From contig NZ_JQEY01000001.1 of NCBI RefSeq assembly GCF_000743715.1, positions 245,406 through 309,405 of the forward strand: a stretch of DNA of 64,000 nucleotides, read 5' to 3'. Made by a program: the position numbers and the translations under genes. The notes beneath the pieces are model-generated. The model saw nothing but the letters and a program-made list of their open reading frames with translations. It was not told the DNA's origin and did not search any database. This document shows positions 47,330 to 55,741 of the stretch, in pieces. The DNA comes from Palleronia rufa (GTDB lineage Bacteria; Pseudomonadota; Alphaproteobacteria; Rhodobacterales; Rhodobacteraceae). Numbering within the stretch: position 1 is the stretch's first letter; every line of letters starts with the position of its first letter.

Positions 47330-47680
47330 ATGGATCACGAACAAGCCGCAGACAGCCTGACCGAGCTCGGCAACACGCATCGATTGGCGGTCTTCCGCTT
47401 CCTGGTGAGGGCTGGGCATGAGGGCGCATCGGTCGGGGAAATCCAGAAAGAACTCGGCATCCCGGCGTCTACCCTGTCACATCATCTCGCACGAATGACG
47501 AAGGTGCGACTCATCCGGCAGGAAAAACACAGCCGAACGACCATCTGCATTCCCGAGTTCCAGAACCTCGAACGGCTGATCGACTTCCTTAAGGAAGAGT
47601 GTTGCGCCGGTGATGCGGAGGGGAAAGATGCCGCGTTGGCCTGCTGCCGGTTTCGTGGACACCGGGTTAGGTTTGCATAG
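47330..47680 (+). CDS. arsR: ArsR family repressor with its 3' end replaced by an IS
   Basis: A 116-residue winged-helix repressor. The recognition region is GASVGEIQKELGIPASTLSH and HHLARMTKVRLIRQEKHSR. The C-terminal LKEECCAGDAEG carries a vicinal Cys pair (91-92), a likely arsenic-sensing site. Residues 1-104 are native; the last 12 (CCRFRGHRVRFA) are encoded by the IS3 element that begins at 47642. I chose the ATG at 47330 because GGAGG lies six bases before it; the ATG at 47318 is a weaker alternative. The DNA-binding core is intact, so it may still work. Confidence 0.75.
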   Translation: MDHEQAADSLTELGNTHRLAVFRFLVRAGHEGASVGEIQKELGIPASTLSHHLARMTKVRLIRQEKHSRTTICIPEFQNLERLIDFLKEECCAGDAEGKDAALACCRFRGHRVRFA

Positions 47681-48527
47681 CGCGGTCCTCGAACGCCATT
47701 GGGCTGAGATAGCCCAGCTTGGAATGACGTCGTCTCGGATTGTAGAAGCGCTCAATGTAGTCGAACGCGTCGGCGCGTGCCGCGTCGCGGGTCCGGTAGA
47801 CCCTGCGGGCCGTGCGCTCGGTCTTCAGCGACGAGAAGAAGCTCTCCATCGCCGAGTTGTCCCAGACATTGCCCGCCCGGCTCATGGAGCAGGTGATGCC
47901 GTTGTCGAGCAGCAGGCGTTGGAACTGCTCGCTGGTATATTGCGATCCCTGGTCGGAATGGTGGAGCAGAGCGTCGGCCTTGCCGCGCCGCCAAACCGCC
48001 ATCATCAGGGCATCCATGACCAGTGAGGCATCCCGGTCCGCCTTCATGGACCAGCCGACGACGCGCCGGGAGAAGAGGTCCAGCACGACCGAGACATAGA
48101 GCCAGCCCTCTGCGGTCCAGATGTAGGTGAAGTCGGCCAGCCATTTCTGGTTCGGCCGGTCGGCTTGGAAGTCGCGGTCGAGGATGTTGCCGGCGATGAC
48201 CGAGCGTTCGCCATCATCCTTCGGATTCCCGCGCCGCTTTGGTCGCGCTCTCATAGCGTTCTGCCGCATGAGGCGCTCGATCCGGTGCAGCCCGCAGGCC
48301 AACCCTTCCTCGAGCACGTCGCGCCAGACCCGACGTGCGCCATAGGTGCGGTCGCTGGCCTTGAAGCTCTTGTCGATCTCCAAGACGAGCTTCGCATCGT
48401 AGATCGCCCGGGCGCTGATCGGTCGCTTGAGCCAGGCGTGGAAGCCAGACCGAGAGACGCCCAGCACCGCGCACATCCAGCTGACGGGCCAGATATGCCG
48501 GTGCTTCGCAACGAACGCGAACGTCAT
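47667..48527 (-). CDS. IS3-family transposase OrfB (DDE domain)
   Basis: A 286-residue integrase-core transposase. The HTH_21 region (VWRDVLEEGLACGLHRIERL, about 68-87) is followed by the DDE domain: Asp132 in WLADFTYIW, Asp192 in LHHSDQGSQYTSE and Glu228 in NSAMESFFSSLKTE. It looks intact. IS3 elements normally make the active OrfAB protein by -1 frameshifting on an A-rich site; CTAAAAAAG at about 48555-48563 is present, upstream of this start. Confidence 0.9.
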   Translation of the reverse strand: MTFAFVAKHRHIWPVSWMCAVLGVSRSGFHAWLKRPISARAIYDAKLVLEIDKSFKASDRTYGARRVWRDVLEEGLACGLHRIERLMRQNAMRARPKRRGNPKDDGERSVIAGNILDRDFQADRPNQKWLADFTYIWTAEGWLYVSVVLDLFSRRVVGWSMKADRDASLVMDALMMAVWRRGKADALLHHSDQGSQYTSEQFQRLLLDNGITCSMSRAGNVWDNSAMESFFSSLKTERTARRVYRTRDAARADAFDYIERFYNPRRRHSKLGYLSPMAFEDRAMQT

Positions 48528-48569
48528 GTCGCTTCCCGCGCGAAGAAGGCCGCGGCCTTTTTTAGGATG

Positions 48570-48815
48570 TCACGCTCCGCCCCTGAGCTTGGCGACCTCT
48601 TTCTTCAGGGCCGCGATCTCGGCCAGCTCGGCGCGCTGCTGGCCATTGCCGGGGAAGGCACTGGCAGACGCCACCGTCGCTTCACGCATCCACCGCCGCA
48701 GAACACTCTCCGCCAGGTCCAGATCTCGGCACGCCTGGGCCACCGTCACGCCCCGCTCGGTCACCAGCTTCACCGCCTCGATTTTGAACTCGCGGCTGAA
48801 CTTCCGTCTCGTCAT
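48570..48815 (-). CDS. IS3-family OrfA, shortened by a one-base insertion
   Basis: An 81-residue helix-turn-helix protein: MTRRKFSREFKIEAVKLVTE, then VTVAQACRDLDLAESVLRRW and AALKKEVAKL. The frame ends with LRGGA and a stop at 48570. In the next frame the sequence reads ERDILKKAAAFFAREAT and ends at the orfB start, as normal for OrfA. The extra G is in AGGGGCGGAGCG. Because the slippery site lies beyond this premature stop, OrfAB fusion should be blocked unless it is a sequencing error. Confidence 0.8.
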   Translation of the reverse strand: MTRRKFSREFKIEAVKLVTERGVTVAQACRDLDLAESVLRRWMREATVASASAFPGNGQQRAELAEIAALKKEVAKLRGGA

Positions 48816-48879
48816 ATCCAATCTCCAGTTCCATGGTCACGATCTTATCTTCGTGTCCACGAAACCGGCAGCAGGCCAG

Positions 48880-48960
48880 TTCAGCGGTCCAGCTTTCCGG
48901 AAGCAGGTCAACTGGGGCCGGACTCTAATCAACGGTGGCGGGAAAATCCCGTGGCAGGTC
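48880..48960 (-). mobile_element. End fragment of an older IS3-like element
   Basis: Bases 48915-48960 match 14050-14094 beside the dead IS3 copy (GGGCCGGACTCT.ATCAACGGTGG and ATCCCGTGGCAGGTC). Bases 48880-48906 match 17022-17048 in inverted orientation. The complete IS at 47642 inserted beside or into this older scar. It marks a probable right-hand border of the island. Confidence 0.6.
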
Positions 48961-48986
48961 GGAACATCTCTATTAGAATACAAGTC

Positions 48987-49020
48987 GGGCCGCGCCCTTT
49001 TCGATCGCGGCCCTTTGTTT
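48987..49020 (+). terminator. Terminator-like hairpin
   Basis: GGGCCGCG pairs with CGCGGCCC (eight pairs, loop of 11) followed by TTTGTTT. It separates the island from the lytic transglycosylase gene. The original upstream gene is no longer obvious. Confidence 0.55.
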
Positions 49021-49139
49021 ATTGAAGGTTGGTTGAACCCACGATCTCCCACCAGACGGAAGGCGTCCGTCGCCTGCGCCCCCTTGCTCTTCGGAGCGTG
49101 CCGATTCACTGTCGCTCCGAACCATGGACGGAGGCGGAG

Positions 49140-50273
49140 ATGGCGGCAATCCACAGGCGAACGGTCACATTCGGACTTGCTGGCCTGGTGCTGACGGCAT
49201 GTGGCGCGCCCGCGCGGCTGGCCGGCACACCGGCCGAGGCGTCCCTGCCGACAGCGGCCAACCCCGGCTGGGACGCCTGGGTGGCCTCTTTCCGCCCCCG
49301 CGCCCTGGCGCAGGGCGTGTCGGGTCCGGTGTTCGACCGCAGCTTCGCCTCGGCAGGGTTCGTGCCCGGCGTGATCGAACGCGACCGCAACCAGACAGAG
49401 TTCAGCCGCACTCTTGAGGATTACCTTCAGATCGCCGCGGGCGAGCGCAAGGTTGCGCTGGGGCGCACCAGCTTCGCCCAGCAACGCGCAACACTCCAGG
49501 CCATCGAGAGCCGCTACGGCGTAGACGCCAACATCGTCGCGGCGATCTGGGGGGTCGAGAGCAACTTCGGAGAGCGGCGCGGGACCGTGCCCGTCGTCTC
49601 GGCTCTCTCGACCCTGGCCTATGACGGCCGCCGCGCAAGCTTCTTCGAGGCGCAGCTTGTCGCCGCCCTCAAGATCCTGCAGCGCGGCGACACCACGCCA
49701 GAGCGCATGACCGGAAGCTGGGCCGGCGCCATGGGCCACACCCAGTTCATCCCCACGTCGTATCAGGCCTATGCGGTCGACTTCACCGGCGACGGACGGC
49801 GCGACATCTGGGCGGAGGATCCCACCGACGCGCTCGCCTCGGCCGCCAACTACCTGGCCCGGTCGGGCTGGCGGCGGGGAGAGCCCTGGGGGATGCTGGC
49901 CAGCCAGGGGTCCGGCGGGACGATCATCCAGCCGCAGCCGGGCGGCCCGGCCTTCCGCGTGTTTCCCAACTTCAACGTCATCAAACGCTACAACAACTCG
50001 ACCAATTACGCGATTGGCGTCGGTCATCTGAGCGACCGGCTGGTGGGCGGGCCGGCCATCGACGGGCCCTTCCCGCCAGATCGATACGGGATGTCCAAGG
50101 ACCAGCGCATCGCGCTCCAATCACGGCTGAACGCCGCCGGCTTCGACGCGGGAGAGCCCGACGGCGTCATCGGATCCGGAACCCGCACGGCGATCTCCGC
50201 CTTCCAGCAGGCCCGCAGACTGCCAGTGACCGGAGAGCCGTCGCTGGACCTGCTGCGCCGCCTCGGCGGCTAG
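49140..50273 (+). CDS. Lytic murein transglycosylase, MltB-like lipoprotein
   Basis: A 377-residue enzyme that cleaves the glycan strand of peptidoglycan with 1,6-anhydro product formation. The lipobox LVLTAC ends at Cys21. The SLT-2 domain (about 45-300) has catalytic Glu140 in IWGVESNFGERRG, AMGHTQFIPTSYQAYA and DIWAEDPTDALASAANYLAR. A peptidoglycan-binding domain closes the protein (LQSRLNAAGFDAGEPDGVIG). The ATG at 49140 has GGAGGCGG upstream. This is the first core gene after the island. Confidence 0.9.
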   Translation: MAAIHRRTVTFGLAGLVLTACGAPARLAGTPAEASLPTAANPGWDAWVASFRPRALAQGVSGPVFDRSFASAGFVPGVIERDRNQTEFSRTLEDYLQIAAGERKVALGRTSFAQQRATLQAIESRYGVDANIVAAIWGVESNFGERRGTVPVVSALSTLAYDGRRASFFEAQLVAALKILQRGDTTPERMTGSWAGAMGHTQFIPTSYQAYAVDFTGDGRRDIWAEDPTDALASAANYLARSGWRRGEPWGMLASQGSGGTIIQPQPGGPAFRVFPNFNVIKRYNNSTNYAIGVGHLSDRLVGGPAIDGPFPPDRYGMSKDQRIALQSRLNAAGFDAGEPDGVIGSGTRTAISAFQQARRLPVTGEPSLDLLRRLGG

Positions 50274-50437
50274 CGGGCGAACGGGGCGCCTGTCCCCTGC
50301 ACGGCGACGCGGATCCCGGCGCATTCGCGCGCGCCGGTCGGAGGGGGGCAATCATGACCGCCGTTTCAACGTGTCGGGATGTTCGCTTTCCAGCGCGGAT
50401 CGCGATCCGGTGGCTTGGCGTGAAAGAAACCGGAGGG

Positions 50438-50511
50438 CGCTCCCTGAAGGACTCGAACCCTCAACCTGTCGATTAGAAGTCGACTGCTCTATCCAGTTGA
50501 GCTAAGGGAGC
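50438..50511 (-). tRNA. tRNA-Arg(TCT)
   Basis: On the minus strand GCTCCCTTAGCTCAACTGGA starts the molecule; the acceptor is GCTCCCT/AGGGAGC, the anticodon loop CTTCTAA gives TCT (reads AGA), and the T arm contains GGTTCGAGTCC. CCA is not encoded. No repeat of its 3' end is seen nearby, so nothing is integrated here in the window. Confidence 0.93.
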
Positions 50512-51024
50512 AACCCTCCTGGTCGTCTAGACAATCGCCTTCCGGCCGGCAAGCGCATCATCGGGGGATCGAGGGCCAGGCAGATGTCTCCCCCCATGGA
50601 GACCGGCTTGGCATGGGACCAGGCCGCACGCCGACGACCGGCGGCTCCAGCCGTGCCCCGATTGAATGCCGCGTTGCAAACGGCTGTCGCGTCGCAGGCC
50701 GCGCGATCGGCGCATCCGGTGGCGCGCGCGATCGCACCCAGCGTTGCGAAAATCGCCCCGGCGCATCGGGACGTCGCGGACGTCCCGGTATCGGGTCGAA
50801 CGTGTATCCTGTGCCGCGGGGCACGGTCCGGGCCGTGCACCGTGAGCCAACGAGATCCCGGCGCGCGCGGTGAAACCCCTGGCAATGCTCGGCCCTGCGT
50901 ATTCGGGGATGGGCCGGCTCGTCGACCGGCAGCGGTGACATGGCCATCCCTGATCGGATCGCCCCATTGACAGATCAAACCGCATCCATGACAACCCGAT
51001 AATAGTCGAGTAAAGGAGTCGGAC
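50512..51024. other. Intergenic stretch without a supported gene
   Basis: About 510 bases between tRNA-Arg and the GEGEG protein. Open frames cross it on both strands but none shows a recognised domain or a good start. The last part, with AAAGGAG, is the ribosome site of the next gene; a promoter for tRNA-Arg should lie near 50520-50560 on the minus strand. Confidence 0.4.
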
Positions 51025-52071
51025 ATGATGGACACAGGCACGCGGAAATTTCGGGTCATCGCACCAAGGCGGATGGTCGCCCTTGGCGGCGTGGCCGTAG
51101 TGGCGATCGGGACGCCCCTGGCCGCTCAGACAGAACGGGCAGAGGACGTGCCCGCCTACGTCGTCGCACAGGCCGAGGGCGAAGGCGAAGGGTCCGCGCA
51201 AGCCCCAGCCAGCACAGGGGAAGGCGAAGCGACAGCCGAGGGTGAAGCACCGCCCGAGCTCGCCGCTGAAGGCGCAGCGGACAATGACGAGGGCGAAGGC
51301 GAAACCGCCGGAACCGGAGGCGAAGGCGAAGGCGAGGCCGAAGCGGCAGCCGCGGGCGAAGGAGAAGGGGCACCTGCCACCGGAGGCGAAGGCGAAGGCG
51401 AATCCGCCGCGGGCAGCGGGGGCGAGGGTGAGGGCGGAACCGCCGGCCTAGCGCCCGACGTCGCCTTCCTGACCGACCTTGCGTTCATGGAAGGTCATCT
51501 GCGCGCGGGACTCGCGCTTTACGAAGCGGGCGACCTGTCGGCGGCCAAGACCCACATGGGGCATCCGATCGAGGAGAAATACGAGGCCGTGGCCGCGCGC
51601 CTCGACCGGCTCGGCTACGGCGAACTGCGGGAAGAGATCACAGCGCTTGCCGCCGCGGCAGAGGCGGAGGAGCCCTATGAGAAGATTGCGGAAATGTTCG
51701 GCAAGGTGCGCCAGACGCATGAAGAGGTCCGGACGAATTTCGACGCGGCTGATCAGTTGAAATCCTTTGCGGCGCTGACCCGTGTCGCGGCCGACGAATA
51801 CGCAATAGCGGTCGAAGGCGGAACACTGGCGAATGTAAAGGAATACCATGATGCCTGGGGCTTCATGCGGGTGATCGAGGCCGAGGCAGGCGAGCTTGCG
51901 GCAAGCGACGACGCCAAGGCGTCGGATGCGGCGGAGGCGATCGTGGAACAGGTCGAGGCGGCAGGTGCCGCGTTCGGTGATCTGCAGGGACAGGGAGATT
52001 ACGAAAAGGATCCGTCCATTCTCTACGCGGCAGCGGCGAGGATGGAACTGACCGGGCTCGGATCGGACTGA
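51025..52071 (+). CDS. Exported protein with GEGEG repeats and a His-containing helical domain
   Basis: A 348-residue protein I do not recognise by name. The N-terminus is basic, then hydrophobic (MVALGGVAVVAIGTPLAAQ), a probable signal peptide cleaved near 35. Residues about 50-140 are an acidic low-complexity linker of GEGEG units. The C-terminal domain (145-345) is helical and includes DLAFMEGHLRAGLALYEAGD, THMGHPIEEKYEAV and FAALTRVAADEYAIAVEGG; His158, His177 and His180 could bind metal. Six bases after it begins a PiuC-type gene. That suggests a periplasmic iron or metal role, which is inference. Confidence 0.65.
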   Translation: MMDTGTRKFRVIAPRRMVALGGVAVVAIGTPLAAQTERAEDVPAYVVAQAEGEGEGSAQAPASTGEGEATAEGEAPPELAAEGAADNDEGEGETAGTGGEGEGEAEAAAAGEGEGAPATGGEGEGESAAGSGGEGEGGTAGLAPDVAFLTDLAFMEGHLRAGLALYEAGDLSAAKTHMGHPIEEKYEAVAARLDRLGYGELREEITALAAAAEAEEPYEKIAEMFGKVRQTHEEVRTNFDAADQLKSFAALTRVAADEYAIAVEGGTLANVKEYHDAWGFMRVIEAEAGELAASDDAKASDAAEAIVEQVEAAGAAFGDLQGQGDYEKDPSILYAAAARMELTGLGSD

Positions 52072-52077
52072 ACCGGG

Positions 52078-52734
52078 ATGATCGTCATCGGGAACGTTCT
52101 TGACGCATACGAAACGGCGGCCTTGCGAGAGGCCGCCGAGAAGCTCGACTACGAAGACGGCAAGCGCACCGCCGGTCGCTATGCGCGCGACGTGAAAAGC
52201 AATCTGCAGGCGGTCGCCTCACCGGGACTCGACGCCATCTTCGCAAAGGTCCGCGACAAGCTGAACGGCAACGAGGTCTTCCGCGCAGCGGCGCGGCCTA
52301 AGAAGTTCGCCCGCCTCCTGCTGTCGCGCTACCGCGGCGGCATGAGCTACGGGACCCACGTGGACGATCCGGTGATGAACGGGAGCCGGACCGACCTGTC
52401 GTTCACCCTCACACTCAGCGACTCCGGGGACTACGACGGCGGCGACCTGGTGATGGAGGATGCAGTGGAAGCGCGCGGCGTCCGGCTGGAGGCCGGAGAG
52501 CTGGTTCTCTATCCGACTTCCGCATTGCACCGCGTGGAGCCGGTGACACGTGGCGAACGGGTCGCGATCGTCGGATGGGTCACCAGCTGGGTTCGCGATC
52601 CGGCGCGGCGGGACATCCTGTTCGACCTGGACGCGGCGGCCAAGGCGATTTTCGACGAACACGGCAAGTCGCCCGCCTTCGACCGGCTGTTCAAGGCCAA
52701 GGCGAACCTGTCCCGGATGTGGTACGACGATTAG
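52078..52734 (+). CDS. piuC: Fe(II)/2-oxoglutarate dioxygenase, PiuC/PKHD type
   Basis: A 218-residue PKHD-type hydroxylase. The iron ligands are His94 and Asp96 in SYGTHVDDPVM and His151 in TSALHRVEPV; Arg161 in GERVAI binds 2-oxoglutarate. PiuC proteins accompany iron-siderophore receptors in many Proteobacteria. Here the partner is the upstream exported protein, six bases away, and the two should be cotranscribed. No TonB receptor is visible in the window. Confidence 0.85.
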   Translation: MIVIGNVLDAYETAALREAAEKLDYEDGKRTAGRYARDVKSNLQAVASPGLDAIFAKVRDKLNGNEVFRAAARPKKFARLLLSRYRGGMSYGTHVDDPVMNGSRTDLSFTLTLSDSGDYDGGDLVMEDAVEARGVRLEAGELVLYPTSALHRVEPVTRGERVAIVGWVTSWVRDPARRDILFDLDAAAKAIFDEHGKSPAFDRLFKAKANLSRMWYDD

Positions 52735-52945
52735 GATCGCATTCGGGGTGGCTGGCCGCCGACCCGGTTTCACGGGCCGGGCAGGGGACAGGCGCGGCTG
52801 CCGGTCGTCGCGGTTCTTCCGCGCGGCACACCGGTAGCGCGACGCACGCGATTCTCGGAGGGCCGGCCAGAGTCAGCTCCGATCGACAGGATGACGGATC
52901 GGCCTGAGGCCCGCCTGCGCCGCGGGCCTCTCACGCGGTCGCGTC

Positions 52946-53548
52946 TCAGACGAAGACGAAGGTGTCCGACATGTCGAGGGCCTGGGTCTCGGACAGATCG
53001 AGCGGCCCCCCGACCGGCTGCCGCAGGGCGGCGTCGTCGAGGTTGCGCGCAACCGCATTTGCCGTTTCCAGCGAGGCGACGAGCATCTCTTCTTCGGCAT
53101 CGGTCCGTCCGAAATTCTGCGTGATCATGACCCCGTCGAACGTGCCTGTGGTGGTGGTGAAATCACCCCTCTCGACCCCGATCCCGATTTCTTCCAGGTC
53201 AGGATCGAGAATGTTGCTGCGATGGCGGGGGCTGTTCATGAAGCTTTCGTGGATCTGGGCCACATCGTCCGAAATTCCCGGGCGGCCGCGCTCGCTTTGC
53301 CAAGCAATATTCTCGGCCGTCTCCCAGTTGCCATCCAGCGCGTAGCCGGCCTCGCGAATGCGATCGGTCGCCGAGGAGCCGCCCGCGCCGGTATGGCCGA
53401 ACCTGTCGGTGTCGAGCATCCATTCGCTATGATCTTCCGCCGACTGGCTCAGATCGTCGTTGATCCGAAGAGGATTTAGCCCGCGGGATGTTCGTTCCTC
53501 GTTCACCAGATCGAGCATCAAGAGTTCGACTGGGCTGGCGTGTGTCAT
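52946..53548 (-). CDS. CAP (SCP/PR1) domain protein
   Basis: A 200-residue protein with the CAP fold from residue 5 to about 155. Signature parts are MLDLVNEERTSRGLNPLRIN, AEDHSEWMLDTDRFGHTG (the His/Glu site), ENIAWQSERGRPG and SFMNSPRHRSNILDP. No signal peptide is seen, but the C-terminal tail LDLSETQALDMSDTFVFV may direct type I secretion. Bacterial CAP proteins have no agreed activity. Confidence 0.8.
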   Translation of the reverse strand: MTHASPVELLMLDLVNEERTSRGLNPLRINDDLSQSAEDHSEWMLDTDRFGHTGAGGSSATDRIREAGYALDGNWETAENIAWQSERGRPGISDDVAQIHESFMNSPRHRSNILDPDLEEIGIGVERGDFTTTTGTFDGVMITQNFGRTDAEEEMLVASLETANAVARNLDDAALRQPVGGPLDLSETQALDMSDTFVFV

Positions 53549-54048
53549 GTTTGACCTCTGTCCTGAGTTGCGTGTGCCGGATTTGCCCGGCAGGTGCTGC
53601 GTCGTGCTGCAAGGCGAAGCTTGAAAGCACCCCGCGCTGCACCTCAATCCACAGATCGGGGAGGCCGGTTTCGCGGCGAAGGACCGCGTATTCGGCGTCT
53701 TGTGAACGGCGTCAAAATTCTCATGGCGCACCGGCGGCGAAAACCGGCCGACGATCGAGGCCGGGCCGAACGGAGGCCGCCGCCGCCGGGCGACGCGACG
53801 GGCCGGGGACGCGCCGCGCCATCCCCGATCGGGCGACGGATTGCCGGGGCCCGAAGCGGCATTTCTGTTCGGCAACCGCTTCCGGGCGACCGTGATCGGA
53901 AAACCGCGCCGACCGGTTCTTCGGCGATCCACGCCAATTGATCTTGCCGATAGGGTTCATCGGCCCCATGCTGCCGCGCAGGACGCGTCTTCGACGATGA
54001 TCCTTTCGAGACCCCGGGCAACGGGGCCGAGCAGTGATGAGGTAACCG
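53549..54048. other. Intergenic stretch without a supported gene
   Basis: About 500 bases between the divergent CAP-domain gene and the DUF882 gene. Frames are open in several phases but show no known protein. Both genes should have their promoters here. Confidence 0.4.
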
Positions 54049-54672
54049 ATGAATACAGCACGCCCGTCCGCGGGCCATTTCAACCGGCGTGGACTTCTCC
54101 GCGCCTTCGGCGCAAGCTTGGCCGTCCCCGCCCTGGCGAGCTGTGGCGGTTCGGGCTATGAAAGCCTGCCGCCGCCGACCCGTGCCGACACCCGGCTGGA
54201 CTATCTGTTTCCCCAAGGCGACAGCTACCTGAATATCAGGAACGCGCATACCGATGAGCGGGTGGCCGTTCGCTTCGTCGAAGACGGCCGCGAAAACCGA
54301 AGGGCGCTGCGAAAGCTCGACTGGGTGTTCCGCGACTGGCGACAAGGCGAAGCCCCGGATATGGATCGCCGGATCTACTGGAGCTTGGCCACGCTTTCCA
54401 ACTTCGCGCGGCGCAACGGCCATTCGGGCCAGATCACCCTGCTTTCGGGCTTTCGCACCGCGCAGACAACCTACGATCTGCAAAGCCGCGGCGTGGGTGC
54501 CGCCTCACGAAGCTATCATATGCGTCGGCGCGCGGCGGACATCCGTTTCGACGGCATTCCGCCGGAACAGATCGCGGACATGGCTGAATGGCTGCAGGTC
54601 GGCGGTGTAGGCCGCTACGGATCGTCGTTCACCCATGTGGATTCCGGACCGATCCGGACGTGGGGCGCCTAG
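54049..54672 (+). CDS. DUF882 family protein (YcbK-like, M15-type peptidase fold)
   Basis: A 207-residue protein. An N-terminal Tat-type signal is likely: FNRRGLLRAFGASLAVPALA then SC, which also forms a lipobox-like site. The C-terminal domain (about 85-205) has LSGFRTAQTTYDLQSRGVGA, SYHMRRRAADIRFDGI and SFTHVDSGP: the His...Asp...His zinc ligands of the M15/YcbK family. Such proteins cut or remodel peptidoglycan. It is separate from the rplY gene by 240 bases. Confidence 0.82.
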   Translation: MNTARPSAGHFNRRGLLRAFGASLAVPALASCGGSGYESLPPPTRADTRLDYLFPQGDSYLNIRNAHTDERVAVRFVEDGRENRRALRKLDWVFRDWRQGEAPDMDRRIYWSLATLSNFARRNGHSGQITLLSGFRTAQTTYDLQSRGVGAASRSYHMRRRAADIRFDGIPPEQIADMAEWLQVGGVGRYGSSFTHVDSGPIRTWGA

Positions 54673-54915
54673 GGCCTTCGCCACAAGAAGCCGCCCCGGT
54701 CCGCACGTCGGACGGGGTCGGGCGCCGACCAGGCGCTTGAGCGGGCCAGGGTCTTTGGCCTCGTTGCAGTCCTGCTGCATACCGGTGCCGTCGCGCAGAA
54801 GGTGCGGTTCCGTTCATCGGAGGCCTTTTCAAACCGCCCTTCCTGTCCTATACGCCGCCATCCCCGTGTGCCCACCCTTGGAGGCGGCGGGATGTGAACC
54901 CACAGGAGACTCGAT

Positions 54916-55587
54916 ATGGCCGGCGAAACGCCAGACATCATCGCCATGGAACGGACGGGGACAGGCAAGGGGGCCGCTCGTCAAGCCCGGCGCGAAAACC
55001 TCGTGCCCGGGATCGTCTATGGCGGCGGATCCGATCCGCTTCCCATCAATCTGCCCTACAACGAGCTTATCAAGAACCTCAAGGCAGGCCGCTTCCTGTC
55101 CACGCTGTTCAACCTGAAGGTCGAGGGCCAGGAGGACGTGCGGGTCATCTGCCGCAACGTCCAGCGCGACGTGGTCAAGGACCTGCCGACGCATGTGGAC
55201 TTCATGCGCCTGCGCCGCACCAGCCGCGTGTCGCTGTTCATCCCCGTCGAAGTGACCGGAGAGGATGACTGCCCGGGCCTGACCGCCGGCGGCGTGCTGA
55301 CCATGGTCCGCAACGAGGTCGAACTGCGCTGCACCGCGGGCGAGATCCCGGAAAGCGTCACGATCTCGATCGCCGGGAAGGAAATCGGCGACTCGATCCA
55401 TATTTCCGAGGTCGATCTGCCCAAGGGCACACGACCGACCATCGACCGGGATTTCGTGATCGCGAACATCCAGGCGCCGTCCGGGCTTGCCAGCCAGAAG
55501 GACGAGGACGACGAAGAGGTCGCCGCCGACGAGGTTCCAGCGACCGAGATGGAAGCCGGTCCGGACGCCGAGACCGCAGACAACTGA
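54916..55587 (+). CDS. rplY: 50S ribosomal protein L25 (general stress protein Ctc type)
   Basis: A 223-residue long-form L25. The 5S-rRNA-binding domain covers 1-95 ([25 protein letters not shown]), followed by the C-terminal TL5/Ctc domain ([18 protein letters not shown] region). The tail is acidic ([12 protein letters not shown]). GGAGACTCGAT precedes the ATG. pth, its usual direct neighbour, lies 1.65 kb downstream because a light-sensor gene pair intervenes. Confidence 0.93.
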   Translation: MAGETPDIIAMERTGTGKGAARQARRENLVPGIVYGGGSDPLPINLPYNELIKNLKAGRFLSTLFNLKVEGQEDVRVICRNVQRDVVKDLPTHVDFMRLRRTSRVSLFIPVEVTGEDDCPGLTAGGVLTMVRNEVELRCTAGEIPESVTISIAGKEIGDSIHISEVDLPKGTRPTIDRDFVIANIQAPSGLASQKDEDDEEVAADEVPATEMEAGPDAETADN

Positions 55588-55614
55588 TCGGCCCTTGCGC
55601 GCAAGATTGCAACG

Positions 55615-55643
55615 ATGGCGCGGGAACATTCCCGCGCCATTTC
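55615..55643 (+). terminator. Terminator hairpin after rplY
   Basis: ATGGCGCGGGA pairs with TCCCGCGCCAT (11 pairs, loop ACAT) at 55615-55640, followed by TTCC; the T-run is weak. It separates rplY from the LOV kinase gene. Confidence 0.6.
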
Positions 55644-55741
55644 CATTCTCCGTCCAGGAACGTATCGAAAATCCGGCGGCGGGGTGCTGAACGAGGTGAT
55701 GCGCCCGGACCGCCCATCCGTATAGGTGCCCGGTGTCCTGA

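Larger units (their letters stand above)
47642..48873 (-). mobile_element. IS3-family insertion sequence, 1232 bases
   Basis: Both ends carry the perfect inverted repeat TGCTGCCGGTTTCGTGGACAC (47642-47662 and its complement to 48873). They are flanked by a four-base duplication GGCC (47638-47641 and 48874-48877). Inside are orfB and orfA on the minus strand. The element sits in the 3' end of arsR. Terminal repeats and target duplication are intact, so insertion is recent, but orfA has a frameshift (see its entry). Confidence 0.88.
28468..48960. mobile_element. Integrated conjugative island, Tn4371-like trb module, apparently incomplete
   Basis: Bounded on the left by tRNA-Ser and on the right, less certainly, by IS3 remnants before a core lytic transglycosylase gene. 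It holds a serine recombinase, an HTH regulator, LysR/SDR cargo, DUF2274-trbI-G-F-L-K-J-E-D-C-B, a CopG-like gene, traG, a broken LysR gene and an arsP/arsR pair. The gene order traG to trbI is that of Tn4371-family ICEs. A relaxase, traR, parA, repA and the usual tyrosine integrase are not visible. Either they were deleted with the IS insertions or the element is a different, recombinase-borne type. Confidence 0.65.

Noticed and set aside
48987-49020. Hairpin as the right att site of the island.
   Set aside because: It is a stem with a T-run typical of termination and has no similarity to the tRNA-Ser junction.
50584-50970. Plus-strand open frame of 128 codons after tRNA-Arg.
   Set aside because: No domain, no ribosome site and overlapping open frames on the other strand; composition looks non-coding.
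51170-51440. Regular GGCGAAGGCGAA-like repeats as a possible CRISPR or regulatory array.
   Set aside because: They are in frame, encode Gly-Glu repeats in an open gene and have no unique spacers. No CRISPR array was seen in the window.
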